This document shows positions 8,805-17,416 of a stretch of 44,035 nt of DNA, piece after piece (position 1 is the stretch's first letter; every line of letters begins with the position of its first letter). Both the position numbers and the translations under genes were made by a program. This DNA comes from Phycisphaeraceae bacterium (lineage in GTDB: Bacteria > Planctomycetota > Phycisphaerae > Phycisphaerales > Zrk34), in NCBI GenBank assembly GCA_028284925.1, contig JANQQT010000109.1:1-44035 (forward strand). Reading direction: 5' to 3'. Under the pieces are notes generated by a model. It worked only from the letters and a program-made list of their open reading frames with translations. It made no database searches and was not told the origin of the DNA.

Positions 8805-11081
8805 ATGTCAACGCTTGACCATATCGATCCTGACATACTTAATGACTTTGTCACTGAATCGAACGAGCTTATCGAACAACTGGATCAGGATCTTGTCCAG
8901 TTGGAGCATCGCCCCGATGATTTGGATCTGATCAACAGCATATTTCGGCCCCTTCACACGATTAAGGGGTCAGCCGGTTTTTTGTCGCTGGATACGCTTC
9001 GCGATTTCGTTCACGCTGCTGAAGACGCCCTGAACGCCATGCGCAAGGGTGAAGCCAAAGTCACGATGGAAACCATGGACCTGCTGTTGAAGTCGGTGGA
9101 CTTGTTGCGCGGCCAAATGGAGGAGGTTGAAGACCAACGCATGCCCACCCCCGTGGAACCATCGCTGATTGAAGCGCTCAAGGCGATTGGCGCAGGTGAC
9201 TCGCAAGCGAGTACGCCGGCCAAGCAGGAAGAAGCGCCGCAGAAAGCGGGTCGAAGCGAGGAAGTTCAACTGGAGTTGGCCGACAACAAGATGGATCTCT
9301 TGCCGTTTATGGCCAGTGATCTGATTGAGACCATTTCTACGTTGACCGAGATCAACGATGCCTTCGAAACGGATGAAGATCGCGCCACAATCGCCGGTCG
9401 AATGCTGGACGTGATCGAGGAGCTGAGACGTCTTGCAGACTTTTTCGAGGTCGATTCGCTCTGCCGGGAAATCGATGCCTTACGTGCATTTGCGCAGAAG
9501 GCAAGTTCTACCGGAGAGGAAATCTGGGGACAAACCCATCCGCGCGTCATCGCTTTGCTGGATGTAATGTCGCAGCAGGCGAACGTCATCGGCGAAGCGC
9601 GATTGCTGGCGCTCGACACCACGCAACTGACCAAGCGATTGCTTGCTCAGCTTAACGGCGAGGCGATCGACGAAGATGCGTCGCTTGGTGACAATGAATC
9701 CATCGAACATGTATTACAAGTCGATCAAGTCGTTGCCTCTTCCGATCCGGAATCTGATGAGGGGCAGACCGCAGCGTCTTCGTCGGAAGATGCGACTGAA
9801 AACAGTCAACCCGACCAGCTCAAGCAGTCGGAACGACGCGCGGGGAACGACCGACGGTCGGGCGATGAACGCCGAAACACCGGCGGTGAGCAGACCATTC
9901 GCGTGGACATATCCCGACTTGAGAATCTTCTCAACCTCGTCGGTGAGCTGGTGCTGCAGAAGAACCGTGTCGGGGCGATGACTCGAAAGAGCCAGCAACT
10001 GGATCTGGATCAGGATTTCTGCGAAGAGCTTTCACAGATCAGCTCCGATCTGGATCGTGTCACCGGCGACCTGCAAATGTCCGTCATGAAGACACGACTG
10101 CAACCCATGAACAAGGTCTTCGGCCGATTCCCCAGGCTGATTCGCGATTTGGCGCGTTCCACGAACAAGAACATTGATCTTCAGATCACAGGCGGCGATA
10201 CGGAAGTTGACAAATCCGTGATCGAAGCCATCGGTGATCCGCTTGTCCACATTCTGCGGAACAGTTCGGACCACGGCATCGAAACGCCCGACGAAAGAGC
10301 GACTGCCGGAAAACCTGAAAATGCGACCATCCAACTCTCCGCCCAGCATGAAGGCAACCATGTGGTCATCCGTATCGCCGACGACGGACGAGGAATAAAC
10401 CCGAAGGTCATCGCCAAGAAAGCGTTGGAAAAAGGCGTCGTCACCGAAGACCAACTCAACTCCATGACTGATCACCAGATCATTCAAATGGTCTTCGCGG
10501 CGGGATTCAGCACGGCCGAAAAAGTCTCGAATCTATCAGGTCGCGGCGTCGGTATGGACGTGGTACGAACCAACATCACCGCATTGAACGGATTCATCGA
10601 CCTGACATCGGAATTCGGCAAGGGCACGACCGTGACATTCAAAATCCCCTTGACGGTAGCCATCATGCCTGCGATGATGGTGGAGGTTGGAAACGAGATG
10701 TATGCCGTGCCTCTGCCCAATATCCTGGAAATTGTTCGCCCCGAGGAAACACAATTCAGCAGCGTTAAGGGTCGTCGGGTCATGAAACTGCGAGAAGACG
10801 TCCTTCCGGTCATTGAACTCAATACGTTCTTCAGGTGCGAAGATGCCGGTGATCCGCCCCGCTTCGCGGTGGTCGTAGAAATGGGTGACGAGCGTCTCGC
10901 ACTGATGGTGAATAGCCTGATCGGCCAGCAGGAAGTTGTGATTAAACCTCTGGACAACTATTTCGAAAAAGTCCAGTCGATAAACGGCGCCACCGTTCGC
11001 GATGATGGCGGTGTAAGCCTGATCGCCGACATCGCGGGCCTCGTCAATTCGATCAAGGACGAACGCAACCAAGCCGCATAA
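8805..11081 (+). CDS. cheA: Chemotaxis sensor histidine kinase CheA
   Basis: Receptor-controlled kinase that passes phosphate to CheY and CheB. The 758-residue protein begins with an HPt domain whose phospho-histidine is H51 (PLHTIKGSAGF). A mid region (about 140-290) is helical; residues 203-233 (with LADFFEVDSLCREIDALRAF) resemble an HPt helix pair without the histidine, in the place where a P2 domain is usual. A charged linker (about 305-365, rich in S, E and R) follows. The dimerisation helices include NLLNLVGELVLQKNRV. The ATPase domain has the N box HILRNSSDHGIE (H482), IADDGRGIN and LSGRGVGMDVV. A CheW-like regulatory domain ends the protein (about 620-757). A purine-rich site (AAAGGGAAAG, 8791-8800) precedes the ATG. 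It is the last gene of the cluster; no response regulator follows. Confidence 0.96.
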   Translation: MSTLDHIDPDILNDFVTESNELIEQLDQDLVQLEHRPDDLDLINSIFRPLHTIKGSAGFLSLDTLRDFVHAAEDALNAMRKGEAKVTMETMDLLLKSVDLLRGQMEEVEDQRMPTPVEPSLIEALKAIGAGDSQASTPAKQEEAPQKAGRSEEVQLELADNKMDLLPFMASDLIETISTLTEINDAFETDEDRATIAGRMLDVIEELRRLADFFEVDSLCREIDALRAFAQKASSTGEEIWGQTHPRVIALLDVMSQQANVIGEARLLALDTTQLTKRLLAQLNGEAIDEDASLGDNESIEHVLQVDQVVASSDPESDEGQTAASSSEDATENSQPDQLKQSERRAGNDRRSGDERRNTGGEQTIRVDISRLENLLNLVGELVLQKNRVGAMTRKSQQLDLDQDFCEELSQISSDLDRVTGDLQMSVMKTRLQPMNKVFGRFPRLIRDLARSTNKNIDLQITGGDTEVDKSVIEAIGDPLVHILRNSSDHGIETPDERATAGKPENATIQLSAQHEGNHVVIRIADDGRGINPKVIAKKALEKGVVTEDQLNSMTDHQIIQMVFAAGFSTAEKVSNLSGRGVGMDVVRTNITALNGFIDLTSEFGKGTTVTFKIPLTVAIMPAMMVEVGNEMYAVPLPNILEIVRPEETQFSSVKGRRVMKLREDVLPVIELNTFFRCEDAGDPPRFAVVVEMGDERLALMVNSLIGQQEVVIKPLDNYFEKVQSINGATVRDDGGVSLIADIAGLVNSIKDERNQAA

Positions 11082-11168
11082 CTAAGCAATACACCACACG
11101 GTGGTCAAATTGCAGAGAGTTGATCGGGGCATTTCTCGCCGAGATAGAAATCACTCGACGTCATTCAG

Positions 11169-12668
11169 TCACGCGAGAATCTCGTGAATCACCTCACCGG
11201 CCACATCCGTCAAGCGAAAATCCCGTCCATTGAAACGATAGGTCAGCTTGCGGTGATCCAGACCAAGTTGATGAAGAATGGTGGCATGCAAGTCGTTAAC
11301 GGACGCGCGATTCTGCGCAGCCTTGAACCCGATTTCATCCGTTGAGCCATACGTCGTCCCGCCTTTGATTCCACCACCGGCAAACCAGAACGTGAAAGCA
11401 TGAGGGTTGTGGTCGCGTCCCGGTTTCCTGGCCTTCTGTGAAATGGGCAGACGCCCAAATTCACCACCCCATACTATTAATGTTTCATCGAGCATCCCGC
11501 GCTGTTCAAGATCGGATATCAGGCCAGCAATGGGTTGGTCCGTCTCGGCCGCAAATCCGCTGTGATTGCCGATGATGTCATTGTGACCATCCCAAGACCG
11601 TTGGTTTTCCATCCCTCCGGAGTAAATCTGCACGAATCTCACACCGCGTTCCACCATACGTCGAGCGGTAAGGCATTGGCGGGCAAAATGGTCGCATTTC
11701 CTATTCCCAATACCATAAAGCGACTTGATATGCGATGATTCCGAATCGATGTTCAGCGCTTCAGGCGCTGCGAACTGCATACGATACGCCAACTCAAAAC
11801 TCTCAATCCTGGCAGCCAGTTCCGACTCGCCGTCATTGCGTTGCAGGTGTCCGCGATTGAGTTTGGCGAGGAGGCCCAACTGGCGTCGCTGTTGCGCTCC
11901 GGTCATTTCAGCCGGTGCCCTGAGGTTGGCAATGGCTTCACCGCGCGGCCGCAGATGCGTGCCCTGGAACACGCTAGGCAAGAATCCCGCTCCCCAGTTC
12001 AAAGAATGCCCCTTAGGAAGCCCCCGCCCCTTCGGGTCCGACATTACAACGAAAGCGGGCAGGCTGTTGGATTCGCTTCCCAGACCATACGTAACCCACG
12101 ATCCCACACACGGATAGCCCATTTGTGTAAGACCCGTGTTCACCATGAACAATGCGGGACTGTGATTGTTCGACTCGGTATGAAGCGAGTGAACGAATGC
12201 CATCTTGTCGACATGCCGACCGAGATTTGGGAAAAGGGAAGACACCATCTTCCCGCATTTCCCACGCGGGGAAAACTTGAACGGCGATTTCATCAGCGGT
12301 CCTACGGCATTGGCAAAAAACCCAGTATGTTTGTTGAAACCCGCAAGCTTCTGACCATCGCGCTTAATCAACTCCGGCTTGTAATCCCATGTATCCACGT
12401 GACTCGGTCCGCCATTGATAAATAACCAAATCACCGATTTGGCTTTCATCGGAAAGTGACTTGGACGCGGGGCAAGCGGATTGACCGAACGACCACCCGA
12501 TGCCGCTTTCACCGGATTGATCAGCAAACCTTCATCAGCAAACATGCTCGCCAGCGCGACCATCCCAAACCCGCCACCCGCTTGTTTAAGTAAGTGGCGA
12601 CGGGACAATTTTCCGGGCTTACCAGATACGCCTGTATCAGTTGGTTGTGTCGGATCATTCATCATCAT
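11169..12668 (-). CDS. Tat-exported DUF1501 protein (pair 1)
   Basis: Predicted 499-residue protein of the planctomycete DUF1501 family, related in fold to alkaline phosphatases and sulfatases; the true substrate is unknown. A twin-arginine signal (SRRHLLKQAGGG, R23-R24) directs folded export. Family landmarks are FINGGPSHVDTWDYKPEL, HTESNNHSPALFMVNTG, then DETLIVWGGEFGR and GRDHNPHAF, whose Asp, His and Glu residues are likely metal ligands. The frame reaches a TTG at 12686 that overlaps the stop of the upstream PSCyt gene by four bases; the ATG at 12668 is preferred, though two further ATGs follow immediately and no ribosome site is clear. The close spacing indicates translational coupling with the PSCyt partner. 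Confidence 0.9.
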   Translation of the reverse strand: MMMNDPTQPTDTGVSGKPGKLSRRHLLKQAGGGFGMVALASMFADEGLLINPVKAASGGRSVNPLAPRPSHFPMKAKSVIWLFINGGPSHVDTWDYKPELIKRDGQKLAGFNKHTGFFANAVGPLMKSPFKFSPRGKCGKMVSSLFPNLGRHVDKMAFVHSLHTESNNHSPALFMVNTGLTQMGYPCVGSWVTYGLGSESNSLPAFVVMSDPKGRGLPKGHSLNWGAGFLPSVFQGTHLRPRGEAIANLRAPAEMTGAQQRRQLGLLAKLNRGHLQRNDGESELAARIESFELAYRMQFAAPEALNIDSESSHIKSLYGIGNRKCDHFARQCLTARRMVERGVRFVQIYSGGMENQRSWDGHNDIIGNHSGFAAETDQPIAGLISDLEQRGMLDETLIVWGGEFGRLPISQKARKPGRDHNPHAFTFWFAGGGIKGGTTYGSTDEIGFKAAQNRASVNDLHATILHQLGLDHRKLTYRFNGRDFRLTDVAGEVIHEILA

Positions 12669-12682
12669 TGAATCCGTTTTCG

Positions 12683-15600
12683 TCAATCCACGTAGAAGAA
12701 CTCGTTCAGGCAGAGCATAACCTGTGCAAAATCCGTCACGGCCAGCTGAAACGCATCACGCTTCCCGGCTGCGCGATAGGAAGACCACTGATCACGGATA
12801 AACCCAACACTATCCTTCAGTTCATTCGCATCGGGTGCGCGGGACAAGGCCATTCGGTATGCCGACTGAACAAGTCCGGTAAGATCATTTTCACCCTCTA
12901 CGGAAACGCGTTTTCCGAATGCTCTCGCCCATCCGCGCACCTGGCCGTTGTTCAGCATCAGGAGCGCCTGGGGAGCAATCGTCGTTGAGGCACGTCGTCC
13001 CTGACTGGTAAGGGGTTCGGGCCAGTCAAACAATTGCATCATCGGGATCAACCTGCTTCGCTTGACCGTGAAGTAAATGCTTCTGCGTCGCATAGATTCG
13101 TTCAGCGTGCCCGGTCCATACATCGTGTTGTCCAGCAAACCCGCCAGGTAAAGCATACTGTCTCGAATCGCTTCTCCTTCCAGTCGCCGCCGATCACGCC
13201 GCCAGTGATAGATGTTATCGATATCCATGCGTTCGTTCTGCGAATCCGCAGCAACCGCCCGCTTGTACACTTCGCTCATCAACATCATCTTGTGGATTCT
13301 CTTGAGCGACCACTTTCCCTTAATCAATTCGCCTGCCAGCCAGTCCAGCAGTTTCGGATGACTGGGCGGCTGACTCTGATTTCCAAAGTCATTCGCGACC
13401 AGAACCAAACCCCTCCCGAAGTGATGTTGCCAGAGCCGATTCACCATCACCCTTGCCGCAAGATGACCGGCTCCATGCTTGGTATCCATAATCCAGTCGG
13501 CAAGATTGCGCCTTCGATAACTGGTCCGCCAACCCGCAGGCGGCTTACGGGTCCAGTGGTCGACCTTGCGCCCGTCCCGCATCAGCACACTCAGGAACGA
13601 TTGGGAAACCGGCTCAAGCTTCTGACCTGCATCCCCGCGTTTCAAGAGATAGACCTGCTTATAGAAATGCGGATAACCGCGACCATTGGCGTGGTGATTC
13701 AGTCGCTTAAGCCCCTCCGTTGTGACCTGAATCCGGACATTCTTATCGCCCACCTTCGTTACCAACGCCGTATCGAGTGCGCCTTTCAGACGACGCCATT
13801 CAGCGACGCTTGGCGCAAATCTCAAACGAGCCGCCGCTATCTTCTCTACGTCTTTCACCTTGCCGGCAGCAATAGCCATTAGCAATTCTGCCGTAGCCTT
13901 GTCCGGCCCTGATTCACCCTTGATTTTCACAGGCGGCGGAGCCGTGGTAACCGATAAACGTGGGCGTCCCATCGCATGTCGCCCATTGCCGTGTTCAAAC
14001 CGAAGCGTCACCGTCAACACCATCCCGCCCTTAAAACCAATCGGTTTGGCAAACTCGAAAACCGCCGCCTGATCCTTGCCGATCCCTCCCCGGTCGACCG
14101 CCCACCCGGAGATTCCATCCTTATCAATCGATGCGCGAACGGACAACGAGCCGCTATTCTGCTGATGGGTGGCGCGGGCGTTGGTCAGTTTCGCCACAAC
14201 CGGCACCCCTTTCCCGGCAAGCGGCTTCACAGTGACACGAATATCACCCAGTGCAAAATTTCCATTGAACGCCAGCCCAGGGCCGCCGCGAGGCAGCGAT
14301 TTATGAGTTAACGCCTCAAGGCGAATCGCCGTGACGTCTTCCTGCTTGATGTGGGCAATGAACGTGTAAACATCTTTGGCCGGCGTCTTTCCCACCGCTA
14401 GCAGCGAATCATCCGCCTGGCGTGAAAACCGCGTCCCGGATTTCGTCTGAATCTTCGAGATATTGAGCACCTGCCAGCCAGCGGGTTTAACACCGTTGCG
14501 ACGCACCTTTGCCAGATAGGCATCAAAAAGCCGGGGCAGCCTGGTCCTCTCAAAGGTATCCAGTGCGGCCTTACGTGCCCTCACCAATTCCGCCTTTGCC
14601 TTCTTGGCCGCAAGACGCTCCCGCGGCGTACTCAGATCCACAGTCATCTCATTGCGAATCGTCGTAGCGAACGACGCGACAAATCGATAATAATCCTTGA
14701 CCGTAATCGGATCGAATTTGTGGTCATGGCAACGCGCACAGCCAACGGTTAGACCCAGGAACGCGCTCCCGGTTGTTGCCGCCATATCATCCATTTGGTC
14801 ATAACGCGCCGATTCAAACTCAGCCTCAGTAAGCTGGGTCGGAAATACCCCAGCGGACAAAAAGCCCGTCGCCATCAACGCCTGCGGATTATTCGGCTCC
14901 AACTCATCACCCGCCAACTGCCACTTGACGAATTGGTCGTAAGGCAAATCTTCGTTAAACGCCCGGATCACGAAATCCCGATAGTGATACGCATATTTTC
15001 GATCGTAGTCGTGTTCAAACCCTTCGCTCTCACCAAACCTAGCCACATCCAGCCAATGCCTCGCCCAACGTTCGCCAAATCGCCTGTCGGCAAGAAGCCG
15101 GTCCACCACCTTTTCCCAAGCTTTCGGTGATTGATCCTTGATATACGCATCCACCTCCGCAGGCGTGGGCGGTAAACCAATCAGGCCCAGATATACCCGG
15201 CGAATCAACTGACGCCTGGACGCGCGGCCCACCGGCTTTAGCCCTTTCGCTTCAAGTTTCGCAACGATGAATTGATCGACAGGCGTTGGCGCCCATTTCA
15301 CATTCTTGACCTTCGGCGCCTCCCCACGCCAAAGAGGACGAAACGCCCAATATGCCCTACCTGCCTCGATATCAATCACTCGCTTGGCCGGCGATGGAGT
15401 TCTTCCACCCGTCCTGGGATCAGGCGCCCCCATCCTGACCCACTTTTCAAAGAGTGCAATCTCATGCTTCGCCAGCTTCCCTTTCGGCGGCATTTCGATG
15501 TCTTCGGTTTTCCAGTGAATTGCGCGAATCAGTAAACTTTTGTCCAGATCACCGGGTGAGATTGCCGGCCCGCTGTCTCCGCCAGTTGCCCAGCCGGCAC

Positions 15601-15805
15601 GGCTGTCCAGATAGAGACCACCTCGCAATCGCTTGGCGTTCGTCGAATGACATTTATAACAATGCTTGATAAACATCGGTCGAATATGTGTTTCAAAAAA
15701 TTTCACACCTTCGGCTGCGGGTTTAACATCAACAGCGTCAACAGTTACAGCACATACCCCAAATCCGATTGCAACACCCATCAGTACTAATCGCGTTAAT
15801 CGCAT
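12683..15805 (-). CDS. PSCyt1-PSCyt2 (DUF1549)-PSD1 (DUF1553) cytochrome-like protein (pair 1)
   Basis: A 1040-residue secreted protein of the planctomycete cytochrome family. An N-terminal signal peptide (about 1-24) precedes a PSCyt1 domain with haem motif C49-YK-C52-H53 and a distal MPPKGKL segment. The PSCyt2/DUF1549 domain (about 160-390) ends with a second CxxCH, C356-AR-C359-H360 in CARCHDHKFDP. An insert (about 395-700) contains the planctomycete-typical stretch TAIRLEALTHKSLP and GPGLAFNGNFALGDIRV, likely a beta-sandwich carbohydrate- or protein-binding module. PSD1/DUF1553 (about 765-1035) shows MVNRLWQHHFGRGLV and SHPKLLDWLA. The function is unproven; electron transfer linked to polymer degradation is often proposed. 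It is transcribed just before its DUF1501 partner. AGGCGATG lies upstream of the ATG. Confidence 0.93.
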   Translation of the reverse strand: MRLTRLVLMGVAIGFGVCAVTVDAVDVKPAAEGVKFFETHIRPMFIKHCYKCHSTNAKRLRGGLYLDSRAGWATGGDSGPAISPGDLDKSLLIRAIHWKTEDIEMPPKGKLAKHEIALFEKWVRMGAPDPRTGGRTPSPAKRVIDIEAGRAYWAFRPLWRGEAPKVKNVKWAPTPVDQFIVAKLEAKGLKPVGRASRRQLIRRVYLGLIGLPPTPAEVDAYIKDQSPKAWEKVVDRLLADRRFGERWARHWLDVARFGESEGFEHDYDRKYAYHYRDFVIRAFNEDLPYDQFVKWQLAGDELEPNNPQALMATGFLSAGVFPTQLTEAEFESARYDQMDDMAATTGSAFLGLTVGCARCHDHKFDPITVKDYYRFVASFATTIRNEMTVDLSTPRERLAAKKAKAELVRARKAALDTFERTRLPRLFDAYLAKVRRNGVKPAGWQVLNISKIQTKSGTRFSRQADDSLLAVGKTPAKDVYTFIAHIKQEDVTAIRLEALTHKSLPRGGPGLAFNGNFALGDIRVTVKPLAGKGVPVVAKLTNARATHQQNSGSLSVRASIDKDGISGWAVDRGGIGKDQAAVFEFAKPIGFKGGMVLTVTLRFEHGNGRHAMGRPRLSVTTAPPPVKIKGESGPDKATAELLMAIAAGKVKDVEKIAAARLRFAPSVAEWRRLKGALDTALVTKVGDKNVRIQVTTEGLKRLNHHANGRGYPHFYKQVYLLKRGDAGQKLEPVSQSFLSVLMRDGRKVDHWTRKPPAGWRTSYRRRNLADWIMDTKHGAGHLAARVMVNRLWQHHFGRGLVLVANDFGNQSQPPSHPKLLDWLAGELIKGKWSLKRIHKMMLMSEVYKRAVAADSQNERMDIDNIYHWRRDRRRLEGEAIRDSMLYLAGLLDNTMYGPGTLNESMRRRSIYFTVKRSRLIPMMQLFDWPEPLTSQGRRASTTIAPQALLMLNNGQVRGWARAFGKRVSVEGENDLTGLVQSAYRMALSRAPDANELKDSVGFIRDQWSSYRAAGKRDAFQLAVTDFAQVMLCLNEFFYVD

Positions 15806-15953
15806 AGACGCATCGCCTGTTTCAAGAGTGTCTACTGTAAGAAGCCGGCAACTTTATCTTACCGAAATCAGCTTGCGCTGTCCGTAACGCGCGTAAATCC
15901 AACCTCTGGTTCAGCAACAAGAACTCCGTCCAATTTTGTCAGATGCAACAACC

Positions 15954-17381
15954 TTAAACCATAAGATCCTTGAGGATAATCGGCTTGGTCTCGACGCCTG
16001 ACAGGCGTGAATCAAGCCCCTGGAATTTATAGGTAAACTGGCTGTGATCGATCCCCAGGAGATACAGCATGGTGGCATGGAGATCATGGACCGAAACGCG
16101 TTTCTCAACCGCGTTATAGCCCAACTCGTCGGTCGCGCCGTAGTTCGTACCGCCCTTGATCCCACCACCGGCCATCCAGATGGAAAAACCCTTGATATGA
16201 TGGTCGCGTCCCGAACCCTGTGCCATCGGCGTCCTGCCGAACTCTCCGGCCCAGACGACCAGCGTTTCATCCAGCATGCCACGCTGTTTCAGATCCTTGA
16301 TCAGCGCAGCCACCCCTTGATCCACACGTTTCGCCGTTCCGGCAATCCCTCGCTTCACACCACCGTGATGATCCCATCCGCGATGATAAAGCTGGATGAA
16401 CCGCACGCCGCGCTCCGCCAGTCGCCGCGCCGCCAGGCAATTCGATGCAAACGAACCATCTGCCCCCTTTGTCCCGTACATTTCCAGAATTTTCTTTGGC
16501 TCCTTGGATAGGTCCATCAGTTCAGGCACGGAAGTCTGCATGCGAAACGCCAATTCATACTGAGCAATACGCGTCACAATCTCCGGATCATTCACTGCTT
16601 CCCCGTGCATCCGATTTAGTTTCTTGATCGCTTCGACCACATCGCGCTGCCGTGACAGGTTTACCCCGCCCGGTCGCCCAACGTAGTGAACTGCATCACC
16701 TTGCGACTCAAAATGCACACCCTGATAGCGACTGGGAAGAAATCCGCTATGCCATTGTCGTGCCGCAATCGGTTGGTCCTGCCCACCTCCGGTACTCGTC
16801 AACACCACGAAGCCCGGCAAATCCATCGCATCCGCGCCCAGGCCATAGAGCAACCACGAGCCCATCGCCGGTCGCCCGCTGATGGTCGTGCCTGTATTCA
16901 TAAACGTATGAGCCGGGTCATGATTGATTGCCTCGGTATGCATGGATCGAATGATGGAAATCTCATCTGCAATTGAACCGACATGCGGCAGAATGGTGCT
17001 GATCATCTGGCCTGACTTGCCATATCGTTTGAACGGATGCTGCGGGCCCAGACACTTGAGCTTCTGCCCCTGCAACTGTGCGATCGGCTGGCCTTTGGTA
17101 AAGGAAGTCGGCATGGGCTTGCCATTCATCGCCGCCAGCTTCGGCTTGTAGTCGTACGTTTCCAGATGCGATGCCCCGCCTGCCATTGTCAGAAAGATGA
17201 CACGCTTGGCGCGCGGTTTGTAGTGAAGCTTCTTAAGTTGGCCCGGCCAGGGTTTCTTCTGCGCTGCGCCAAGCACTTCCGGCGTAAGCAGGGTATTCAA
17301 CGCGATTCCCCCCAACCCCAAACCCGTAGCACGCGTCAGAAACGTCCTTCGCTTGACCTGCTGTCTGATTAACTCGTCCAT
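15954..17381 (-). CDS. Tat-exported DUF1501 protein (pair 2)
   Basis: A 475-residue DUF1501 family protein. The twin-arginine motif is VKRRTFLTRATG (R11-R12), followed by a hydrophobic stretch rich in G, L and A. Conserved segments are MAGGASHLETYDYKPKL, HTEAINHDPAHTFMNTG, DETLVVWAGEFGRTPMAQ and SGRDHHIKGF. The frame extends to a GTG at 17420 overlapping the upstream stop by four bases, but the ATG at 17381 is preferred: GTGAGG lies five bases upstream and the twin-arginine motif then sits at the usual distance. It follows its PSCyt partner by 35 bases and precedes pair 1 by 148 bases, so all four minus-strand genes may share a transcript. The substrate is unknown; hydrolase activity is inferred from fold relatives only. 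Confidence 0.91.
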   Translation of the reverse strand: MDELIRQQVKRRTFLTRATGLGLGGIALNTLLTPEVLGAAQKKPWPGQLKKLHYKPRAKRVIFLTMAGGASHLETYDYKPKLAAMNGKPMPTSFTKGQPIAQLQGQKLKCLGPQHPFKRYGKSGQMISTILPHVGSIADEISIIRSMHTEAINHDPAHTFMNTGTTISGRPAMGSWLLYGLGADAMDLPGFVVLTSTGGGQDQPIAARQWHSGFLPSRYQGVHFESQGDAVHYVGRPGGVNLSRQRDVVEAIKKLNRMHGEAVNDPEIVTRIAQYELAFRMQTSVPELMDLSKEPKKILEMYGTKGADGSFASNCLAARRLAERGVRFIQLYHRGWDHHGGVKRGIAGTAKRVDQGVAALIKDLKQRGMLDETLVVWAGEFGRTPMAQGSGRDHHIKGFSIWMAGGGIKGGTNYGATDELGYNAVEKRVSVHDLHATMLYLLGIDHSQFTYKFQGLDSRLSGVETKPIILKDLMV

Positions 17382-17416
17382 TGTTACCTCACTCGATACA
17401 AACGGTGAACTCCATA

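Noticed and set aside
11082..11168. ACCAC-ACG-GTGGT hairpin between cheA and the pair 1 DUF1501 gene as a terminator
   Set aside because: The stem is only five base pairs and no T-tract follows on either strand.
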